The notes beneath the pieces are model-generated. The model searched no databases and was not told where the DNA came from. It worked only from the letters and a program-made list of their open reading frames with translations. From assembly GCA_030765125.1 (NCBI GenBank), contig JAVCDD010000134.1:1-34245 (forward strand): a stretch of 34,245 nt of DNA, given 5' to 3'. This document shows positions 26,818 to 33,983 of the stretch, one piece after another (positions within the stretch are counted from its first letter, which is position 1; the number at the start of each line of letters is the position of its first letter). This stretch comes from Candidatus Hatepunaea meridiana. Lineage in GTDB: Bacteria > Electryoneota > AABM5-125-24 > Hatepunaeales > Hatepunaeaceae. Both the position numbers and the translations under genes were made by a program.

Positions 26818-27579
26818 TCACACTATGTAATAGATTTCAGGTTTTGTGCCCAGACCGGGTTTACGACGGATGGTGAAATTCTCGGCAAGCAGTTTCCTGA
26901 CAATAGAATCAGGATTTTCAAGGTCGTCAAACACCAAAGCGCCCACCGGACAGGCATCCACGCAAGCTGGCATCTGTCCCTTGGCAAGCCGTTCATCACA
27001 GAAGGTGCATTTTTCAACTATGCCTCGCATCCGGGTTGGATAGTTAGGCTTCTCTTCCTTAATCGCCGGTTTCGGGTCGCGCCAGTTAAAGCTCCTCGAT
27101 CCGTAAGGACAAGCCGCCAGACAATAACGACAACCGATACACCGATGCCAGTCCATCATAACAATACCATCGTCACGCTTAAAGGTCGCTCCGGTCGGAC
27201 AGGCTCTGACACAGGGCGGATTATCGCAATGGTTGCACAGTACCAATGCTGGTAAATGTTTCAGTTCCTTGTTGATATATTCCTGGTCCAGCTCGTGAAA
27301 GGCATGCTCGAAGTGTTCCGTCCAGATCCATTTTATCTCATCCTTGGCATCCTTAAAATCAGGAACGTTGTGTTCCAAATGACAAGCGTCTATACAAGCA
27401 GTACAGCCTTCGTTTGCCTCGCATTTCTTCAAATCGATGACCATTGCCCAGCGCTTTGCCTCCAAGGGTGAATCTTCGGGCAGGTCAATGTCGGCGAGTG
27501 CATCAACTACTGGTTTACTCACCAAAGCAACGGTTGAAAGACCGGCTATCTTTATAAAATTCCTCCGATCAACGCCCAT
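26818..27579 (-). CDS. dsrO: DsrO, periplasmic iron-sulfur subunit with Tat signal
   Basis: 253 residues from the ATG at 27579. The N-terminus VDRRNFIKIAGLSTVALV is a twin-arginine signal. Sixteen cysteines in four groups (53/59/62/66, 115/118/123/127, 147/150/153/157, 191/194/206/210) fit four [4Fe-4S] clusters, as in ferredoxin-like subunits of NrfC/DsrO type. It transfers electrons between DsrJ and the membrane subunit DsrP on the outer side. The start was chosen because GGAGGTG lies 5 nt upstream and the signal then begins at once; a start at 27612 would add residues before the Tat motif. It overlaps dsrJ by one base (TAATG). Confidence 0.95.
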   Translation of the reverse strand: MGVDRRNFIKIAGLSTVALVSKPVVDALADIDLPEDSPLEAKRWAMVIDLKKCEANEGCTACIDACHLEHNVPDFKDAKDEIKWIWTEHFEHAFHELDQEYINKELKHLPALVLCNHCDNPPCVRACPTGATFKRDDGIVMMDWHRCIGCRYCLAACPYGSRSFNWRDPKPAIKEEKPNYPTRMRGIVEKCTFCDERLAKGQMPACVDACPVGALVFDDLENPDSIVRKLLAENFTIRRKPGLGTKPEIYYIV

Positions 27580-28058
27580 TATTTCACCTCCGGTATAATA
27601 TGACATTCCCAACAGTACGGATCAACTGATGTATAATTATGACACCTGTCACAGAATTTATCTTTATTTGAATGACAGTCCATACAGGAATTCCTGGTGA
27701 TCTCCGGTTTCTTATGTGTCTTGGTTAAACTCGTGTCCGCAACGGAACTATCGTTAGCTTCGGGTTCAGGTCGAACGTAAGATAAACTGCGATTGAACTT
27801 CCTACCGTCAGGTGTAGTATGGACACGCTTGCCGTCACGAATCACAATATCACGCCAGTCATCAAGGATGTCCATGTGGGAAGAGCGCATCTCTTCTCTC
27901 GGCAACACACATTTATCCTTGCCGGGGATGTCCTTAGTAATGATCTCGATGTCAGGCATTCCGGATGTATCACCGAAGGTTGCGTTATACCAGATCGGCG
28001 ACGTCATCGCAATCAGAAAGATAATCAACCCGATTATTATTTTACCGCCGTTATACAT
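27579..28058 (-). CDS. dsrJ: DsrJ, periplasmic triheme cytochrome c
   Basis: 159 residues. An uncleaved N-terminal anchor (MYNGGKIIIGLIIFLIAMT) matches known DsrJ. Three CxxCH haem motifs stand at 125-129 (CMDCH), 136-140 (CDRCH) and 149-153 (CWECH). Cys50 in KCVLPREEMRSSH corresponds to the unusual haem-ligand cysteine reported for DsrJ. The start at 28058 was chosen over 28121 because it has AAGGAG upstream and begins with the family's typical MYNGGK. It overlaps the dsrK stop by 8 nt (ATGTATAA), and its own stop overlaps dsrO. It acts outside the membrane and hands electrons to or from DsrO. Confidence 0.95.
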   Translation of the reverse strand: MYNGGKIIIGLIIFLIAMTSPIWYNATFGDTSGMPDIEIITKDIPGKDKCVLPREEMRSSHMDILDDWRDIVIRDGKRVHTTPDGRKFNRSLSYVRPEPEANDSSVADTSLTKTHKKPEITRNSCMDCHSNKDKFCDRCHNYTSVDPYCWECHIIPEVK

Positions 28059-29670
28059 CTTTGGCTGTCTCCTTCCCAATAAATGGTTCGCCGCGCATAT
28101 CTGTTCTATCCTCTTTCTCACCCTTCATTACGAGAGCGTTTCCAACAAGTTCATGAACGGCTCCAACCTGGACGCCAGGAACCCAGTAATCCATAAGAGC
28201 CGGTAATACCGCTTTGTCAATGGCGCACATACAGGTTAAAACATTCACGCCATATTTATCATGAACGTATTTGACTGCATTGGCTCTGGGCAGACCGCCG
28301 CGCATTCTCATCTCCATATTCTCATCAGTACCAAGTCCAGCCCCACCGCCGCAGCAGAAGGTCTGTTCTTTAATGCAGTTCTCAGGCATTTCAAAGAAAT
28401 GGTTACAACAGCTATTAATAACATAACGCGGTTCTTCAATTATACCCATTGCACGAGCGGGATTGCAGGAGTCGTGGAAAGTTACGCGCCATTGATCGTT
28501 GCGGCTCTTGTCCAGCTTTAATTTGTCGTTTTTTATCAGATCCGCTGTAAATTCGCAAATATGCACCATCTTGGTTGCTTTCGTATTCTCGAAAACCGTG
28601 CCTGTGATCGGTGATTTGGGAACTTCGAGGAAATCAGCGGGTCCATTCATCGTGTCCATATACTGGTTGATTACCCGCCACATATGACCGCATTCTCCTC
28701 CGATTATCCATTTAACGCCGAGTCGCTCGGCTTCCATATAAATCTTTGAGTTTAACCGTTTCATTGCCTGATTAGAATGAAACAACCCAAAGTTACCACC
28801 TTCGGAAGCATACGAACTGTAAGTATAATCGAGCCCGATCTCGTGAAACAACGCCATATAACCAAGTAAACCGTAATAGTGCGGGTCTGCGAAATAGTCG
28901 GCTGACGGCACAATAAACAGTATCTCAGCGCCCTTCTTGTTGACCGGAGCTTCAACCTTGATACCGGTTAGATCCTTGAAGTCATCCACAGCAAAATCAA
29001 TGCTGTCCTGGAAGCCATGCGGCTGTATACCAAGGTGATTACCGGTACGGAAGCAATTTGCTATAGGCGTCGTAACCCAGTCTATCTCAAGTCCGACAAG
29101 GCTTAGAAGCTCTCGTCCCATCATTGTGATTTCAGCAGTATCGATACCGTAAGGGCAAAATACCGAACAACGACGGCACTCTGTGCATTGGAAGAAGTAG
29201 AAGAACCATTCCTTAAGGACGTCTTCTGTCAGGTCGCGCGCGCCTGCCATTTTTCCCATCAGCTTACCGGCGAGTGTAAATTCCTTGCGGTAAACAGCTC
29301 GCAATAGTTCCGCTCTCAGCACCGGCATATTCTTAGGGTCACCGGAACCGATGAAGAAATGACACTTGTCAGCACAAGCTCCACAACGCACACAGATGTC
29401 CATAAACACCTGGAACGTACGGAATTTGTGAATACGTTCGCGCATACCTTCAAGTATGATTTCTTTCCAGTTATCCGGCAGTTTCCAGTCTTTATCCAAT
29501 GGTGACCATTTACGCGGATTTGGAAGATCGAGATACTCAACGCTCTTAGGTACAGCAGCCCAGTTGATCTTACCTCTGCGAATATCCGGTTTGGTTTCCA
29601 TCCACCCTTTGCCGGGTGGTTTATAATCTATCTGAAAAAGTTCTTCAGGTTTCATTTGATCTTCAGGCAT
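28051..29670 (-). CDS. dsrK: DsrK, cytoplasmic HdrD-like catalytic subunit
   Basis: 539 residues. Two [4Fe-4S] motifs, C93/96/99/103 (CVRCGACADKC) and C162/165/168/172 (CTECRRCSVFC), precede the heterodisulfide reductase-like CCG region. That region has HDSCNPARAMG (C402), SCCNHF (C421, C422), TFCCGGGAGLG (C439, C440) and CMC (C480, C482). These bind the unusual catalytic cluster that reduces or oxidises the disulfide or trisulfide of DsrC. It pairs with membrane subunit DsrM. The ATG start follows AGGA at 8 nt. It is separated from dsrM by 206 nt filled with an inverted-repeat element, which is unusual for subunits made together, but is tightly coupled to dsrJ. Confidence 0.96.
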   Translation of the reverse strand: MPEDQMKPEELFQIDYKPPGKGWMETKPDIRRGKINWAAVPKSVEYLDLPNPRKWSPLDKDWKLPDNWKEIILEGMRERIHKFRTFQVFMDICVRCGACADKCHFFIGSGDPKNMPVLRAELLRAVYRKEFTLAGKLMGKMAGARDLTEDVLKEWFFYFFQCTECRRCSVFCPYGIDTAEITMMGRELLSLVGLEIDWVTTPIANCFRTGNHLGIQPHGFQDSIDFAVDDFKDLTGIKVEAPVNKKGAEILFIVPSADYFADPHYYGLLGYMALFHEIGLDYTYSSYASEGGNFGLFHSNQAMKRLNSKIYMEAERLGVKWIIGGECGHMWRVINQYMDTMNGPADFLEVPKSPITGTVFENTKATKMVHICEFTADLIKNDKLKLDKSRNDQWRVTFHDSCNPARAMGIIEEPRYVINSCCNHFFEMPENCIKEQTFCCGGGAGLGTDENMEMRMRGGLPRANAVKYVHDKYGVNVLTCMCAIDKAVLPALMDYWVPGVQVGAVHELVGNALVMKGEKEDRTDMRGEPFIGKETAKDV

Positions 29671-29690
29671 GAAAAAATCCTAAATTTAGT

Positions 29691-29878
29691 GCGAAAATAC
29701 GAAAGTATGAAAGTGCGAAAGTAAAAACCGCTGTCAGTACGCCGTCCCTGATAGCAACGTTTAAGTTGATACTATCAACCGAGTTGGGCTGACAGAAGAA
29801 CAGACTGAAGGCTGGACTCTAAACTTTTGTTCTTAAGGAGTTTTTTACTTTCGCACTTTCACACTTTCGTACTTTCTT
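29691..29878. repeat. Inverted octanucleotide arrays between dsrM and dsrK
   Basis: Left array 29691-29722: GCGAAAAT, ACGAAAGT, ATGAAAGT, GCGAAAGT. Right array 29847-29878: ACTTTCGC, ACTTTCAC, ACTTTCGT, ACTTTCTT, the complementary type, running into the dsrM stop codon. Between them lie more paired pieces, among them GTTGATACTATCAAC and a member of the GAGTYCA hairpin family (29801-29824, minus). The element is the whole dsrM-dsrK spacer apart from the dsrK leader. Confidence 0.85.
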
Positions 29879-30869
29879 ACTTCTTATCTAAAGGCATTCC
29901 GGCATCGCGCATAACTTCCCTGAATTCATCCTCATACTCCTCGTAAGTATGAAATTTGACTTTAGGATTCCAGGGATTGATATGTCTCTTCATCCGGTTG
30001 TTATTAGCAAGATTACGGGTCGGGCTGAGAAAAACGCCACCCATGTGCATTAACTTGCTGAACGGAAAATAGGCTATTAGGACGCTTACAAGGAACAGGT
30101 GAATGAAAAAGAAAACGCCAATCCCTTCCGGAACGACCGGATTAAACGTAAACAGCCCTATTGCCAGTTCTTTTATCCCGATTACATCAACCTTGCCGAA
30201 ATAACGCATCCAGACGCCGGTTACAGCGATGCTTAATATTAAAAACAGTGGAAAGAAATCTGCGTTAAGGGAGATATAACGCATTCTGCTGTCCATTATC
30301 CTGCGCAGTACAAGAAAAGAAACCGCTGCAAGGATAATCGCATCGGTTGCGTAGATAATCGGCAGACCCACCTGGAAGAACGAGTCTAATTTCTCTATTA
30401 TTGAAATAAAAGCCGGAACAGGCTCAGTAAAGAACCTGAAATGACGGACGATTATTATCAGAAACGACCAGTGGAATGCAAGTCCACCCAGCCAGAGCCA
30501 ATTGTTTAAGCTGTATACAACCTTCGGTCCGTCCTTCAATTCAGTTTTAGTGTTCCGAAACAGGGAACGGAAAAACAGGACTTCCAACAACATCCTTCCG
30601 ATTACACTAAGTCCTGTTGAAGGATTCTCAAGCTCATTATTTTTTATCCAGGGAAGTGACTTCTGTTGTCCGCAAGTAGTTGTTATACGAAACGGTACTG
30701 GCGCCTTCGCCCACTTTAAAACCCGGTAAACAAAACCAGCTAAGAAGAAGACAATAGCTACATAGGGTATTATTACTCCGAAAACGTAATACAATCCTGC
30801 CCCCCCTATCCCAAGGAGGACTAACGCTATCAGAATGAAAACTGCGATGAGGGAATAAATGGCATTCAT
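29877..30869 (-). CDS. dsrM: DsrM, haem b membrane subunit (NarI-like)
   Basis: 330 residues with about six hydrophobic segments. Candidate haem-b ligands are His133 and His143 (FHWSFLIIIVRHFRFF) and His257 and His275 (FIHLFLVSVLIAYFPFSKLMH), arranged as in the NarI gamma-subunit family. The C-terminal tail (EEYEDEFREVMRDAG) is cytoplasmic, where it meets DsrK. It links the quinone pool to DsrK. The ATG start has no evident ribosome binding site: an 8-nt-period array (30871-30918) occupies the leader, so translation may depend on coupling or another signal. It is the first gene of the dsrMKJOP set. Confidence 0.95.
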   Translation of the reverse strand: MNAIYSLIAVFILIALVLLGIGGAGLYYVFGVIIPYVAIVFFLAGFVYRVLKWAKAPVPFRITTTCGQQKSLPWIKNNELENPSTGLSVIGRMLLEVLFFRSLFRNTKTELKDGPKVVYSLNNWLWLGGLAFHWSFLIIIVRHFRFFTEPVPAFISIIEKLDSFFQVGLPIIYATDAIILAAVSFLVLRRIMDSRMRYISLNADFFPLFLILSIAVTGVWMRYFGKVDVIGIKELAIGLFTFNPVVPEGIGVFFFIHLFLVSVLIAYFPFSKLMHMGGVFLSPTRNLANNNRMKRHINPWNPKVKFHTYEEYEDEFREVMRDAGMPLDKK

Positions 30870-30870
30870 A

Positions 30871-30918
30871 TTTGATTATTGATTGTTTGATTGTAGAATT
30901 GCTGTATTGTTGTATTCA
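30871..30918. repeat. Octanucleotide array in the dsrM leader
   Basis: Six octads directly upstream of the dsrM ATG: TTTGATTA, TTGATTGT, TTGATTGT, AGAATTGC, TGTATTGT, TGTATTCA. This is the same ATTG-rich type as at 18975-18998 and 22353-22475. No inverted partner is seen nearby. It replaces the place where a ribosome binding site would be expected. Confidence 0.75.
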
Positions 30919-30926
30919 ATAAAACC

Positions 30927-31427
30927 TTAATCAGTATCGCTATACCTTGAAAGAATTATTTTCGTCCTTCGATTTAACTCATCCGCTCTTATCCGGAACA
31001 GTAAATCCTTGCTTTTCATATAACTGTCAAAAGCTTTTAGAATTAGTGTGTCAATACTCGACTCGATCTCATGCAATTCACTATACAGTCCTTCTTCTTT
31101 CACAGTATTTCCTAACTCGTCGTTAATCGCTTTTTTAAGCAGGAAAATGAAACCGATGGCTTTAGAAGGAGAAAAATCCTGAACAGATCTTATTTTTATA
31201 ATACTGTCTAAGGAAGTTGAGATCGTTTCAGTGTCAACATCCTTAAAAAGTGTTTGATAAAGAATTTCAATCTCTTTAGAGATCGTATAACCAACAGGGT
31301 TTGCGAATTGATTCTTCTGCTTTTTCAGGAAAAACGATCCATCGGAAGGATACGTAGCCAGAATTAGATCCAGCCATCTTTCAATGATGACGTCTTGGTT
31401 TTGCTCCAAAAGGTTTTTTAAACTCAT
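30927..31427 (-). CDS. RsbRD N-terminal domain-like protein
   Basis: 166 residues from ATG 31427. The pattern MSLKNLLEQNQDVIIERWLDLILATYP, then NPVGYTISKEIEILYQTLF, FSPSKAIGFIFLLKKAI and DSYMKSKDLLFRIRADELNRR, matches the globin-like RsbRD N-terminal helical domain (RsbT co-antagonist family). It has no STAS or kinase domain. From memory, small proteins of this type often sit just upstream of dsrM in sulfate reducers; a sensing or regulatory role for the complex is inferred, not shown. The upstream ATG at 31490 is rejected because its first 20 codons are translated from an intergenic repeat (AGCAGATTAAACAG). dsrM starts 57 nt downstream. Confidence 0.8.
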   Translation of the reverse strand: MSLKNLLEQNQDVIIERWLDLILATYPSDGSFFLKKQKNQFANPVGYTISKEIEILYQTLFKDVDTETISTSLDSIIKIRSVQDFSPSKAIGFIFLLKKAINDELGNTVKEEGLYSELHEIESSIDTLILKAFDSYMKSKDLLFRIRADELNRRTKIILSRYSDTD

Positions 31428-31441
31428 AACTTTGTATTGTA

Positions 31442-31508
31442 TAATCTGTTTAATCTGCTGTGAAATGAATTTAGCAAGGACGAGGTTCACAGCAGATTAA
31501 ACGAATTA
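31442..31508. repeat. Inverted repeat of the TAATCTGTTTAATCTGC type
   Basis: Arms 31442-31464 and 31486-31508 are complementary over 23 nt with two mismatches, loop 21 nt. The arm carries a 9-nt period (AATCTGTTT, AATCTGCTG) and is the same sequence as the outer arms at 23687-23820. It lies just upstream of the RsbRD-like start and extends a spurious frame into it. Confidence 0.85.
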
Positions 31509-31594
31509 AGCGGATGTAAAACAGAATGCTAAGTTGTTTTAGCCAATTAAGAAGAGCTAAAACACATACTTAACAAAGTAGTATTAGCGTTTAA

Positions 31595-31618
31595 CAGCCT
31601 AAAGGCTGAACTCTGAAC
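31595..31618 (-). repeat. GAGTTCA hairpin family member
   Basis: On the minus strand: GTTCAGAGTT, then the hairpin CAGCCT-TT-AGGCTG (31595-31608). Related copies are CAAGCT-TC-AGCTTG at 23734-23747, CAATCT-TC-AGATTG at 33936-33949 and CAGCCT-TC-AGTCTG at 29801-29814 (minus). All follow GTTYAGAGTY. Stem positions 3 and 4 change together with their partners in three of the four. Confidence 0.75.
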
Positions 31619-31629
31619 CTTACAATCTA

Positions 31630-31685
31630 TCACCACGAAGAGCACAAAGATTGATACATAAATCCTTCAGTGTTCTTCGCGGTGA
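31630..31685. repeat. Inverted repeat of the CACCACGAAGAGCAC type
   Basis: Arms 31630-31645 and 31670-31685 are complementary over 16 nt with two mismatches, loop 24 nt. The left arm continues as CACGAAGAG, CACAAAGAT, a 9-nt period like that near 6321. It lies 25 nt after the dsrC stop; no T run follows, so a terminator role is uncertain. Confidence 0.75.
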
Positions 31686-31709
31686 AATTATACCGTCTCG
31701 ATTTATGAA

Positions 31710-32027
31710 TCAGACGCATCCGGTTGGCTTGGCAAGACCTGCAACCTTGCAGGCACCCTTTGCCGGACCTGATGGGAAAAGCTCATAAACCTTCTTCAGT
31801 GGAAAGCCACTTTCCTTACAGAGTTTCCGGATCATCGGTGCGATCCCGAACTTCTGATAGTACTCGCGCAGGTAGTGGACAAGGTGCCAGTGTTCGTCTG
31901 TAAGTTCTTCCACACCTTCGGTGCTTGCCAGTGCAAGTGCAACACGCTCGCTCCACTCATCAGGTTCCTGCATGAAGCCGTCTTCATCTACTTCGATGGC
32001 TACTTCTTCCCATTCAAAAATTGCCAT
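31710..32027 (-). CDS. dsrC: DsrC, sulfur-carrier protein (TusE/DsrC family)
   Basis: 105 residues with the full C-terminal arm KGACKVAGLAKPTGCV. Both redox cysteines are present: C93 and the penultimate C104. That separates true DsrC, which forms an intramolecular disulfide and DsrAB trisulfide, from TusE or RspA-like members that lack one. The core FGIAPMIRKLCKESGFPLKKVYELFPSGP is typical. It is the cytoplasmic substrate of DsrK and partner of DsrAB. AAGGAG lies 8 nt before the ATG. The flavoprotein gene upstream ends 26 nt away, so they are likely co-transcribed. A repeat-rich 282-nt spacer separates it from the RsbRD-like gene. Confidence 0.97.
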   Translation of the reverse strand: MAIFEWEEVAIEVDEDGFMQEPDEWSERVALALASTEGVEELTDEHWHLVHYLREYYQKFGIAPMIRKLCKESGFPLKKVYELFPSGPAKGACKVAGLAKPTGCV

Positions 32028-32053
32028 TATTACTCCTTTAGTTGTTTATTTTT

Positions 32054-33742
32054 TTATTTTATTTGCGATGGATCTTTCATTTCGAGAAAACCGCAAGGGC
32101 AGTTTTCAGCACATTTGTCACAACCGTTGCAGAACTCGAATTTGATCGTATATAGTTCGCCTGGTGTTATTGGCTTGACAATAGCGTTTTCACCGCAGTA
32201 ACTCCAGCAAGCTCCGCAATCAAAACACACTCCACAACTCATGCACCGTTTTGCTTCGGCAATGACGTCATTTTCTGATAATGTAGAAGTGATTTCAGCC
32301 CAGGGATTCTTAAACCTATCCTCCGGTGCAACCTCTTCACGTTCACGCCGTTGCATTTCCTCGTAGTAACTGAGAATAATTTTATCGGCTTTAATTATTT
32401 CCTGTTTTTCCTCTTCAGTCGATTCAATGCCGCGGAAATGATTGTGAATAGTCTCAGCCGATCTACGACCTTGGTAGATAGCGCCGGTTACCAATCCAAG
32501 ATCAAGGACGTCGCCGCCGCCGTAGGTCTTATCATACTTAGTTTTTCCGAACTCGTCAACCTTGACCCAGTCACGTCCTTCATGAAGATGATCGAGTCCT
32601 CCCCAAGCAGGTTCCTGGGAAATGGCAGCGATTACGGCAGTAACCGGTATGGTAAACTCATCGCCCTCGATAGGCACAGGACGACGCCTGCCGGAACTAT
32701 CCGGTTCACCAAGTTCCATCCTCTGACAACGCATTTCAACCGCTATACCATCTTTCTGGATAACTTCAATCGGTGCAGCGAGGAAATGGAATATAATTTT
32801 TTCATCCTCAGCGCCGACGATTTCCTCCTCGATAGCAGGCATCTCGTTGCGTGTACGACGGTAAAGTATGGTTACTTCAGCGCCAAGTCTTAATGCAACA
32901 CGGGCGGCGTCTACGGCAGTATCTCCACCGCCAATAACAACTACCTTGTCGCCTATTTCAGGAGGATTGCCACTGTTTACTTTGCGAAGATACTCGACAC
33001 CGCTGTAAACATTTGGTGCATCCTCTCCGGGCGCTCTCAGCAGCTTACCACCGTGAGCTCCTATACCGACGAAGATCGCATCGAAATCCTTCTGCAACTG
33101 ATCGTAAGGTATATCTTTGCCAATAGTTACATTGGTTTTTAACTCAACACCCATATCCAGGATATTTTGTACCTCAGCATCAATGATATCGCGCGGGAGA
33201 CGATATTCGGGGATACCATAACGAAGCATTCCACCAACATTTGGGAATGATTCGAATATCGTAACCATGTAACCGCGTCTTGCTAAATGATAGGCACAAG
33301 CAAGTCCTGCCGGACCGGCTCCGATGACGGCAATCTTCTCGGGATGTTCATCATCTGTGAGCTTGACTAGCTTGAGATTATGATCGAGAGCCCAATCGCC
33401 AAGGAATCTTTCGACGTTGTTTATACCTAACGCTCCCTCTTTTTCCTTGCGGTTGCAATCATCCTCGCAAGGATGAGGACACACGCGTCCGCAAACGGCT
33501 GGAAGCGGATTAGTCTTTGTCAGGATTTCCCAGGCTTCTTTGAAAGCTTGATCCTGAGGCATTTCGTATTTCTCCGCCTGAGCGATCTTCATCATAAAGC
33601 CGCGTATATCCGTACCCTGTGGACAACCGTCCATACAGGGAGCGAGTTTCTCTATTTGGTAAGGTCTGCGCGGGCTATGTTCAGCGCCGGAAGAGCCCAC
33701 GCTTTTTATTTTAATTTTCTTCTTCTTTTTTAATAATCCCAT
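32054..33742 (-). CDS. GltD/NfnB-like NAD(P)H oxidoreductase with C-terminal ferredoxin domain (DsrL-like)
   Basis: 562 residues. A basic N-terminus (LLKKKKKIKIK) is followed by a cysteine set (36, 40, 84, 88, 92, 96) as in glutamate synthase small subunits, the FAD site IGAGPAG (140-146), and the NAD(P) site IGGGDTAVDAA (270-280) followed by YRRTRNEMPA. A linker is followed by a cysteine-rich domain: CMSCGVCFDCGACWSYC (500-516) and CNGCDKCAENCPCG (538-551), fitting two [4Fe-4S] clusters. The domain order equals DsrL, which links NAD(P)H to DsrAB, but DsrL proteins I know of are longer (about 650 residues or more), so DsrL function is an inference from order and from dsrC just downstream. No GltB large subunit is near. 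ATG start, AGGA at 9 nt. Confidence 0.85.
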   Translation of the reverse strand: MGLLKKKKKIKIKSVGSSGAEHSPRRPYQIEKLAPCMDGCPQGTDIRGFMMKIAQAEKYEMPQDQAFKEAWEILTKTNPLPAVCGRVCPHPCEDDCNRKEKEGALGINNVERFLGDWALDHNLKLVKLTDDEHPEKIAVIGAGPAGLACAYHLARRGYMVTIFESFPNVGGMLRYGIPEYRLPRDIIDAEVQNILDMGVELKTNVTIGKDIPYDQLQKDFDAIFVGIGAHGGKLLRAPGEDAPNVYSGVEYLRKVNSGNPPEIGDKVVVIGGGDTAVDAARVALRLGAEVTILYRRTRNEMPAIEEEIVGAEDEKIIFHFLAAPIEVIQKDGIAVEMRCQRMELGEPDSSGRRRPVPIEGDEFTIPVTAVIAAISQEPAWGGLDHLHEGRDWVKVDEFGKTKYDKTYGGGDVLDLGLVTGAIYQGRRSAETIHNHFRGIESTEEEKQEIIKADKIILSYYEEMQRREREEVAPEDRFKNPWAEITSTLSENDVIAEAKRCMSCGVCFDCGACWSYCGENAIVKPITPGELYTIKFEFCNGCDKCAENCPCGFLEMKDPSQIK

Positions 33743-33983
33743 TTATTTATCCTAAATCGATTCTCTTATTTATCCGCAGATTTCGCAGATTAGTAATTTA
33801 TTGTATAAATAAGCGAATAGCAGTACAGGTATCTCTACCTGTGATTCCTTCTCATCCGCTTCATTTGTGATGAATTCTAATGAAAAAGCCACATCGCGGG
33901 GTGGCTAAACCAAGTATGGAAAAAAGTTCAGAGTTCAATCTTCAGATTGCTTTTTCAGTGAGTAGGACAAGTTATTATTTAAT

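Noticed and set aside
31428..31490. Longer start for the RsbRD-like protein
   Set aside because: The extra N-terminal codons are translated from the inverted repeat at 31442-31508.
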